64,000 nucleotides of DNA. It comes from Eubacterium sp. ER2. Lineage in GTDB: Bacteria > Bacillota > Clostridia > Lachnospirales > Lachnospiraceae. Shown here piece after piece: positions 58,941 through 64,000 of the stretch. The translations under genes and the position numbers were made by a program. The stretch spans positions 1 to 64,000 of the forward strand of contig NZ_JPJE01000021.1 in NCBI RefSeq assembly GCF_000765215.1, in the 5' to 3' direction. Numbering within the stretch: the first letter of the stretch is position 1; each line of letters begins with the position of its first letter. The notes beneath the pieces were generated by a model, which was not told the DNA's origin, ran no database searches, and saw only the letters and a list, made by a program, of their open reading frames with translations.

Positions 58941-58954
58941 CACTCATTCGAGTG
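58941..58954. repeat. Small palindrome upstream of the primase gene
   Basis: CACTC-ATTC-GAGTG, perfect arms of five bases, in the 142-base gap between the excisionase-like and primase genes. It is possibly an operator. Nothing else stands out in the gap. Confidence 0.3.
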
Positions 58955-59040
58955 AAAATAAAATCCCATACCGAAGGAAGAACACCCGGTCAATAATAAG
59001 GAATTGATCGCTAACCTCAAATAATTGGAGAATAAACAGA

Positions 59041-59565
59041 ATGAAGGAAAATTTTGAAATAATTAAATCAGAAGTCAATATTAATGATGTTGCCACTCGT
59101 CTACTGGGTGAACCAATTAGAGGAATGTATAGGTTTCCTGGTGAAAGAACACCTTCTATAAAAATTTATAAAGGGACAGGTAGTTTTTTTGATTTTGGAA
59201 GGGCAAAAGGCGGCGATGCTGTAGCTTTATGGGCGCACGTTCGGAATTGCAACAACTGGGAGGCAATGAAGGAAATATCCTCTGTATTTGGCGTTTCTAC
59301 GGCTTTAAATAAAACGGACAGAAAAGTTATTGCTGAACGAATAAAGACGCAGGAACAGGCGCAAAAAGAGCGAGAACATGCTGAAAAATGTAAGCGAAAA
59401 AAATGGATAGCACAAGTGGACAGACTACATGAAGAATTAGAGTTATATGACAATCTTCTTAATTCTCCACACATTCCCCCGTTGTCTTGGGTGTGGACTT
59501 GGTGCATGAATGGCAAACAGTTAGCAGAATTTAAACTAGATAATCTGTGTGGAATTTTAGAATGA
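59041..59565 (+). CDS. DnaG-type primase, zinc-finger (CHC2-like) domain protein
   Basis: A 174-residue protein matching the start of phage primases: ATRLLGEPIRGMYRFPGERT, then SIKIYKGTGSFFDFGRAKGG and DAVALWAHVRNC. The CHC2 zinc ligands themselves appear to be reduced or lost. The C-terminal half is a Lys/Glu-rich helix. It overlaps the helicase reading frame, so primase and helicase are produced together. The full Toprim domain of DnaG is absent, as in many split phage primases. Confidence 0.75.
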   Translation: MKENFEIIKSEVNINDVATRLLGEPIRGMYRFPGERTPSIKIYKGTGSFFDFGRAKGGDAVALWAHVRNCNNWEAMKEISSVFGVSTALNKTDRKVIAERIKTQEQAQKEREHAEKCKRKKWIAQVDRLHEELELYDNLLNSPHIPPLSWVWTWCMNGKQLAEFKLDNLCGILE

Positions 59566-59582
59566 AAGGAGGGGAGGAATGC

Positions 59583-60914
59583 TTGGACGATTCATTTAAA
59601 CTAAAATTTCATCTTTTGGACGGAAAAGGGAAACCATGCGGAGTATTCGATGATGCGATTCTTCGATATATCAAAGAAACTCAAAATTTATTTTTTATGG
59701 CCGGAACGCCATACCATTATGTACACGGCACATATGTGGCAGACTTTTCCGGCTCACGACTTAAGACGTTAATTAGAGAATTGATACTTCCACGTTTTAT
59801 TAAAAGTACCACAATCACAAGGATTTATCAATTATTTGCAATGGATTATGAGTTGGAAAAAACATATGATGAAATCAATCAGTACCCAAAATACTGGATA
59901 CCATTTAAGAATTGTATGTTGGATGCAAAAACCGGGGAGAGACATGAACATAAGCCGGAATACTACTGCGTCAATCAAATACCATGGAATTATGAGCCTG
60001 ATAAGGAATATAGCGGCATTGAAACAGAGAGATTTTTCAAATCTGCTATGTCAGAAGAAGACAGAAAAACAATACTCCAGTTTCTAGGGCTATGCATGAC
60101 TCGATGCAATTTTCAGAAATTTATCATTTTGAAAGGTTCCAGAGGTACGGGAAAATCTGTTGTGGTCCGACTATTTGAAAATGTGATCGGTGCAGGCAAT
60201 TATAGCAATATTACCCTGCAAAAGTTGGAAGAAAAATTTTATTCAATCCAGCTAATGGGAAAGCTAATTAACGTGTGTGCCGATCTGAATGGAAATCCAT
60301 TAAAAACGGTAAATACAATCAAATTGATTACTGGCGGAGATAGTTTGTCAGACTCATACAAAGGGCGAGATATTATAACTTTCACACCGTATGCACGGTT
60401 ACTGTTTTCTTGCAATAGTGTTCCGATAAGTCTGGATGAAAAGAGCAATGCATTGTTTGAAAGAATCATCCTGATTGAGATGGACAATCGCCCAGAGAAG
60501 CCGGATCGACAACTTGAAGACAAATTAAGAGATGAAATCCCTTACATCATAGAACAGGCACTAAAGGAATTAAAGCAATTGTTTGAGGACAATGCCTTGT
60601 ATGAAAGTGAACGGAGCAGGGAACTTGTGGCGGAGTTGTATGCCGATAGTGATTCTGTACAGGCGTTTTTACAGGAACGTATGATAAGAGATATTTCAAA
60701 ATCAATTAAATCAACAAAGCTGCATGAATTATACAAGAAATATTGCGAAGAAACCGAACGAGAGCCATTGAGCAGAACTAGGTTTTATTCCAATCTGAAG
60801 AACAAAGGATTTGGGAAAAAGATTGTTCATGGGAATGAATATTTTGTTGGACTAGCAGAGAAAGAAGAAGGTTTTCTGAAGGTGGATGATTCGCAAGAGT
60901 TACCTTTTGAATGA
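59583..60914 (+). CDS. Phage/plasmid DNA primase-helicase, D5/P4 type (SF3)
   Basis: A replication helicase of about 443 residues. Walker A is LKGSRGTGKSVVV near residue 190. Walker B and motif C lie in LINVCADLNGNP and RLLFSCNSVP, with FERIILIEMDNRPEKPD as the usual end of the D5 domain. A winged-helix tail follows. The TTG at 59583 is preferred, since AAAGGAGGGGAGG lies just upstream. An ATG at 59562 overlaps the primase stop but has no site before it. It drives autonomous replication of the excised element. Confidence 0.88.
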   Translation: MDDSFKLKFHLLDGKGKPCGVFDDAILRYIKETQNLFFMAGTPYHYVHGTYVADFSGSRLKTLIRELILPRFIKSTTITRIYQLFAMDYELEKTYDEINQYPKYWIPFKNCMLDAKTGERHEHKPEYYCVNQIPWNYEPDKEYSGIETERFFKSAMSEEDRKTILQFLGLCMTRCNFQKFIILKGSRGTGKSVVVRLFENVIGAGNYSNITLQKLEEKFYSIQLMGKLINVCADLNGNPLKTVNTIKLITGGDSLSDSYKGRDIITFTPYARLLFSCNSVPISLDEKSNALFERIILIEMDNRPEKPDRQLEDKLRDEIPYIIEQALKELKQLFEDNALYESERSRELVAELYADSDSVQAFLQERMIRDISKSIKSTKLHELYKKYCEETEREPLSRTRFYSNLKNKGFGKKIVHGNEYFVGLAEKEEGFLKVDDSQELPFE

Positions 60915-60918
60915 TAAA

Positions 60919-61037
60919 GCCTAATAATGGGTGGATTAAGTGGAATGTTATTCTAAATCATTATATGTACGAAAAAAATAATATATGCATAATAAAATGA
61001 ATTTGAAATAAATCGCACTTTTCCCACCCTATTAGGC
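60919..61037. repeat. Long inverted repeat around an AT-rich core, candidate replication origin
   Basis: GCCTAATA-AT-GGGTGG (60919-60934) pairs with CCACCC-TATTAGGC (61024-61037), 14 bp with a two-base bulge. About 90 bases of extremely AT-rich DNA lie between. It stands directly after the helicase gene, where satellites and phage-plasmids often carry their origin, and ends next to the ribosome binding site of the following gene. An RNA-level role is also possible. Confidence 0.5.
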
Positions 61038-61050
61038 GAAAGGAGGCAAG

Positions 61051-61293
61051 ATGGATTTTCGAGATACATATTTCAACATTTGGAAATCTGCATGGGATTT
61101 TCACAAACAATTTGCAGATATGGCCGGAACAGATAAGGAATGGGAGACAGTAGTTAATACATCCGGCGAAATAGTGGAAAAATATAAAAATGAACCCGGA
61201 TATGAGTTCTTGAAAGATTTAATTTTAGCAACATTGAATGAGTTAGAGCGCCGAGACAAGATCAATAGAAAGGAGCACGGGGAACTTGGGTAA
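61051..61293 (+). CDS. Small phage protein of unknown function
   Basis: 80 residues, acidic and helical (FRDTYFNIWKSAWDFHKQFA). AAAGGAGG stands seven bases before the ATG. I do not recognise the family. It is the first gene after the inverted repeat. Confidence 0.65.
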   Translation: MDFRDTYFNIWKSAWDFHKQFADMAGTDKEWETVVNTSGEIVEKYKNEPGYEFLKDLILATLNELERRDKINRKEHGELG

Positions 61294-61294
61294 T

Positions 61295-61447
61295 ATGGAA
61301 CATTGGAATCATTTTCTGCAATCTGTATTGGCTGATACTAAACAAGATAAGAACCATAATAGCACGAGGAAGTCAGAGGATAAAGAAGCAGGTTCAATGC
61401 ATTTCGTTGACATCAAAAAAGGGGTGGAAAAAAATGAGCAAAAGTAA
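61295..61447 (+). CDS. Very small hypothetical protein
   Basis: A 50-codon frame starting MEHWNHFLQSVLADTKQDKN, hydrophilic and Lys-rich. It begins one base after the preceding stop and overlaps the next gene by 14 bases. The ribosome binding site is weak. It is supported mainly by its tight fit between neighbours. Confidence 0.4.
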   Translation: MEHWNHFLQSVLADTKQDKNHNSTRKSEDKEAGSMHFVDIKKGVEKNEQK

Positions 61448-61967
61448 TTTTCCTAATTCGCAGATTGATAATCTTCCAGCAGAGTTTGTGGCAGATGCGA
61501 TAGAGAGCATTCAAGAGCTGGCATCGTTAAAGAAGATTACGCGTGATGCAAGCATGGATCAAGAATTTGAAGATAGAGTCAATATGATAATTGAGTTCTG
61601 TAAGAGGAAGAAGATGAGGCTGGGGATTGAGACCTTATGTGCAGGACTTGGTATTTCGAGACAAGAACTACATAACTGGGAGAATGGCGTGGGAAATACA
61701 TCAGAACGCAGGAGGGACGGTGTAAAGCAAATAAAGCAGTTAATATATGCATTCCTTGAACAGTGTGGAATGTCCGGGCGGCTCAATCCCACTACATACG
61801 TGTGGTTGAGTAAAAATTGGATGAACTACGTTGATGAAGTGAAGATTGATACAGGGGGAACAGACATTAAAAATACACCAGCACTGAGCTATGAAGATAT
61901 AAGGCAGATTGCAGATCAAGCACGACAGGAAAGCATACGAGATATTATTGATGAACTACCAGATTGA
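61434..61967 (+). CDS. HTH protein, possibly terminase small subunit-like
   Basis: 177 residues. A helix-turn-helix is seen near residues 65-90 (GIETLCAGLGISRQELHNWE). The segment NPTTYVWLSKNWMNYVDE recalls the NPxxxxxxLKNWxxYxD pattern in small terminase and related phage proteins. AAAGGGGTGG precedes the ATG at 61434. If it is a small terminase, it would help package the element DNA, as satellites do with their own TerS. Only a profile search could confirm this. Confidence 0.55.
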   Translation: MSKSNFPNSQIDNLPAEFVADAIESIQELASLKKITRDASMDQEFEDRVNMIIEFCKRKKMRLGIETLCAGLGISRQELHNWENGVGNTSERRRDGVKQIKQLIYAFLEQCGMSGRLNPTTYVWLSKNWMNYVDEVKIDTGGTDIKNTPALSYEDIRQIADQARQESIRDIIDELPD

Positions 61968-62252
61968 TTTTTGGCTGATAATTTGGCTAAGAACAAAAAC
62001 AATGTTTAACAAACGCTGTATTTTCGCAGAGTGTGGAAGAAATCCACCTAAATATATTGTAAATGTGATGCGATTTTTGATGATATTAGTAAGAAAAACA
62101 AAGACTTGTTGAGATGGAATCATGAAGGGCAGAGGGGGTCTTGCGTATTCGTGCGCAGAGGGGGAGTGACGTGTCTTTTCTGCCGCAAGAATAAAAGGCA
62201 TTTCCGAAAAATCAGAAAATCATAAAAAGGCGATAGCCGGAAAGGGGAACAC
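61968..62252 (+). other. Intergenic stretch with possible gene remnant
   Basis: No intact gene with a ribosome binding site. One frame near 62002 reads NKRCIFAECGRNPPKY, and after a one-frame shift at about 62050 another reads YCKCDAIFDDISKKNKDLLR. Together they look like part of a cysteine-rich zinc-binding protein broken by a frameshift. The ten bases GCAGAGGGGG occur twice (62129-62138 and 62155-62164). Confidence 0.35.
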
Positions 62253-62330
62253 ATGGCGAGAGATAAGCCAGAACAGAACTACATCATTTATCAGGCAAAC
62301 ATAGAAAGGAGATTAAAAAAATGGCATTAA
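62253..62330 (+). CDS. Tiny overlapping reading frame, 25 codons
   Basis: Starts MARDKPEQNYIIYQANIERR, with AAAGGGG before the ATG, and overlaps the next start by ten bases. It may serve translational coupling more than produce a functional peptide. Confidence 0.35.
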   Translation: MARDKPEQNYIIYQANIERRLKKWH

Positions 62331-62527
62331 CACAACGGGAACTTGAAGATTGCAGAAATCAGAAACGGCGTTTAGATATGGCGCAGACACCACAGGGCAG
62401 AATTGCCATAGAATTGTCAGAGCGCCATAAAAGACAAGAAGAAGCTAAAAGCGCATTACTAAAGCGATGTGGACTTGATACGGGTGCGCAGTTAGTTGAA
62501 AACTCAATTTTGAAATATTATAAATAA
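62321..62527 (+). CDS. Small phage protein of unknown function
   Basis: 68 residues, basic and helical (RELEDCRNQKRRLDMAQTPQ). AAAGGAG lies eight bases before the ATG. No recognised domain. Confidence 0.62.
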   Translation: MALTQRELEDCRNQKRRLDMAQTPQGRIAIELSERHKRQEEAKSALLKRCGLDTGAQLVENSILKYYK

Positions 62528-62544
62528 TGATTGGAGAAATAAAG

Positions 62545-63429
62545 ATGAATGATAAAATGACAAAATTTGAAGAAATTAAGAAAATTGTGCTTGATTTCCA
62601 GAAACGGGCGGATCGCTATTTTTCTGAATATTGCGCAAAGGCTAGAGGCATGGAAGAGAAGTACCGCCCGGAGGTTTTTAAGAGAGAAATCATGACGCAG
62701 GTATGGCCGTATTATTCCGGGAATGTTTCTGCGGAACGAGATCACGCAAAAACAGCAATTTCCGATATTTGTGAGGACATAAGAAATGATCTGAAACGCT
62801 GGGCGCTGAAGCCGGTTGATCCGGGAACATTGCAGATTTTACAGTGTATGCATGATTTTGGCATCAAACTTTCACGCAGCGAATTATCAATAATTGAAAG
62901 CAGCGTTGAGAACAATCTTTTTGCACAAAAAATTTTCTGCGAAGTAGCAAAAAACAGCGGCTATCTTGCAAAGTTTCCAGATTTTTCTACATATCTTGCA
63001 GCATTGCAGGAAGCAGAATCTGATGCAAAATTGGCTGTTTCCGCATATGTCGGAAAATCCGAAAACGGACAGTTCCCAGGCGCTGATTTATTAGGTAAAA
63101 ATGAAATAAACGGTATTGTTTACGGTGATTTTCAATTTTATCAAAAAATGTTTGCAGCAGAGTATGCAGAAAATCATAGATCGCTTAGTGAAGCGGAAGA
63201 ACTTTGGAGCAAGGCACGAGTAAAAACAAGCTATACATTGACTGAAAAAGAAAGAACACGCCTTGAGAAAATTGTAGATGAAACTAAAAAAGGAGATGAA
63301 CAGGAAAGAAAATCCCGAATGAAACAGATTCTTGAAGCAGAGCCGGATATCGCGGATAAGTTTTCTCTTATGGGCGTCGATTATCAAAACATGATTGCAG
63401 GATATGTTGACACTGGTAAATTGGATTAA
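62545..63429 (+). CDS. Hypothetical phage-element protein
   Basis: 294 residues, helical, without membrane segments or a known motif. The N-terminus MTKFEEIKKIVLDFQKRADR and the C-terminal Lys/Glu-rich region (LTEKERTRLEKIVDETKKGD) suggest coiled coils. The start at 62545 has TGGAG upstream. An ATG at 62527 precedes that site. It may be structural or regulatory. Nothing decides between these. Confidence 0.65.
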   Translation: MNDKMTKFEEIKKIVLDFQKRADRYFSEYCAKARGMEEKYRPEVFKREIMTQVWPYYSGNVSAERDHAKTAISDICEDIRNDLKRWALKPVDPGTLQILQCMHDFGIKLSRSELSIIESSVENNLFAQKIFCEVAKNSGYLAKFPDFSTYLAALQEAESDAKLAVSAYVGKSENGQFPGADLLGKNEINGIVYGDFQFYQKMFAAEYAENHRSLSEAEELWSKARVKTSYTLTEKERTRLEKIVDETKKGDEQERKSRMKQILEAEPDIADKFSLMGVDYQNMIAGYVDTGKLD

Positions 63430-63450
63430 TAAAAAGGAGATTGTAGGAAT

Positions 63451-63753
63451 ATGCATCATTTAGAAAGCGCACGTTTTTCAAAGGTGGACAGACGTATGAA
63501 TGGAATTACAAGTCATAAAGTTTTTGAAGTTGAGGGGAATGACTTAGTTATCGCTGTGCCTTCGGTTTTATCGAAAGATGGTAAAATTTCTTTTCTTATG
63601 TCTGATACATCGGGCATTAAGCAAGGGGATTATGTTGATTTTTGTTTTGCTTATACTGTTACTAATGGACGGGCAAACAGCTATCAAGCGCAGTTTCTGG
63701 GAATAACACCGCCGGAATTTAAGCCGGAAAATGCAGAGACATATACAATTTAA
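63451..63753 (+). CDS. Hypothetical phage-element protein
   Basis: A 100-residue soluble protein, probably beta-rich (HKVFEVEGNDLVIAVPSVLS, then GDYVDFCFAYTVTN). AAAAAGGAG precedes the ATG. No family recognised. Confidence 0.62.
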   Translation: MHHLESARFSKVDRRMNGITSHKVFEVEGNDLVIAVPSVLSKDGKISFLMSDTSGIKQGDYVDFCFAYTVTNGRANSYQAQFLGITPPEFKPENAETYTI

Positions 63754-63769
63754 ATAAGATTGTGGGCGT

Positions 63770-63800
63770 GGCGGTTTCTGCTCCTACCTTTGAAGCCGCC
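63770..63800 (+). repeat. Hairpin between two small genes of the element
   Basis: GGCGGTTTC with GAAGCCGCC, nine base pairs with one G-T. No T run follows, so it is not a plain terminator. Confidence 0.4.
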
Positions 63801-63830
63801 AGTAAGTCCCAAAAGGGGGAACAATATTAC

Positions 63831-64000
63831 ATGGATAATGTTTTAGTATTGAAAATTATCGGAACAAGTGAGTACAACGGAATGAGCCGGAATGGAAAAC
63901 AGTACACGTTGACAACTTTGGAATTGGATTATCAAGGGAGTAAAGTGAAAATAAAGTGCTTTGAGAGCGGGGCAAAAGTTGGAGATTACGCTCAAATTGG
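63831..64000 (+). CDS. Hypothetical protein, cut by the right edge
   Basis: At least 56 residues, starting MDNVLVLKIIGTSEYNGMSR, with AAAAGGGGGA before the ATG. The visible part looks beta-rich, perhaps OB-like, as in single-strand DNA-binding proteins, but too little is seen to name it. Confidence 0.55.
   Translation, partial: MDNVLVLKIIGTSEYNGMSRNGKQYTLTTLELDYQGSKVKIKCFESGAKVGDYAQI

Larger units (their letters stand above)
57520..64000. mobile_element. Left part of an integrated phage-like element (prophage, satellite or phage-plasmid)
   Basis: From here to the right edge the DNA is clearly more AT-rich than before. Genes are short and closely packed on the plus strand, apart from one divergent repressor. 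The order is repressor, Cro-like HTH, excisionase-like protein, primase, SF3 helicase, possible terminase-small-subunit-like protein and unknowns. No integrase, capsid or tail gene is visible. The right end is outside the window. The left boundary is set by the end of the queT promoter and the direct repeats at 57525-57559. Confidence 0.75.

Overview
The window reads as a chromosome segment of a spore-forming, low-oxygen Firmicute, most likely a Lachnospiraceae-type gut Clostridium. Pointers are the T-box in front of metG, the yybP-ykoY riboswitch, spmA/spmB and a Spo0A C-terminal domain protein, GGAGG-type ribosome binding sites throughout, tRNA genes without encoded CCA, and uncharacterised lipoproteins and a YczE-like protein of a kind I associate with that family. 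From about 57.5 kb the base composition turns visibly AT-rich and phage-type genes begin. This is an integrated element that runs off the right edge.

Layout. 0-0.8 kb: 3' end of a 23S rRNA gene, then seven tRNAs (Asp, Val, Tyr, Thr, fMet, Phe, Lys). 0.9-4.5 kb: MATE exporter, zinc-ribbon membrane protein, NSS symporter. 4.7-12.8 kb: an RpiR-type regulator and a six-gene catabolic operon (dehydrogenase, class I aldolase, FGGY kinase, 2-hydroxyacid dehydrogenase, phosphoglucose isomerase, KdgT-like permease) behind a promoter with an 18-bp palindrome. 12.9-16.9 kb: a manganese riboswitch with an overlapping terminator controls a P-type cation ATPase and an AI-2E-type membrane protein. 17-19.6 kb: spmA and spmB, separated by a second, inverted MATE gene. 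20.3-21.8 kb: an HTH protein overlapping a HipA-like kinase. 21.8-23.5 kb: a DUF885 lipoprotein. 23.7-30.3 kb: a complete four-gene Wadjet (JetABCD) plasmid-defence operon. 30.3-39.5 kb: superoxide dismutase, T-box/metG, a frameshifted Rpn nuclease, tatD, ksgA, citrate synthase, an alpha/beta hydrolase and a D-lyxose isomerase-like cupin. 39.6-45.7 kb: two lipoproteins, an HTH protein, an ECF sigma factor fused through a membrane helix to a large outer domain, and a YczE-like protein behind a structured leader. 46-57.4 kb: two tRNA-Gly, CoA-disulfide reductase with rhodanese domain, a receiver-less Spo0A-C protein, a GH25 lysozyme, a two-component system with a very large sensor kinase, a methyltransferase that may be expressed from a leaderless mRNA, a propeller-like membrane protein, and queT with a preQ1-I-like pseudoknot.

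57.5-64 kb: the mobile element has divergent repressor and Cro-like genes with a palindromic operator, an excisionase-like protein, a CHC2 primase, a D5/SF3 helicase, an AT-rich segment closed by a long inverted repeat (candidate origin), a possible terminase-small-subunit-like protein and several unknown small genes. No integrase or capsid gene is in view, so a phage satellite, a prophage and a phage-plasmid are all possible.

The strongest defence content is the Wadjet operon. The least explained items are the sigma-factor/sensor fusion with its lipoprotein neighbours, the HTH/HipA-like pair, the orphan leader RNA before the YczE-like gene and the candidate origin in the mobile element. All calls come from reading sequence and recalled family knowledge. 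No database search was run.
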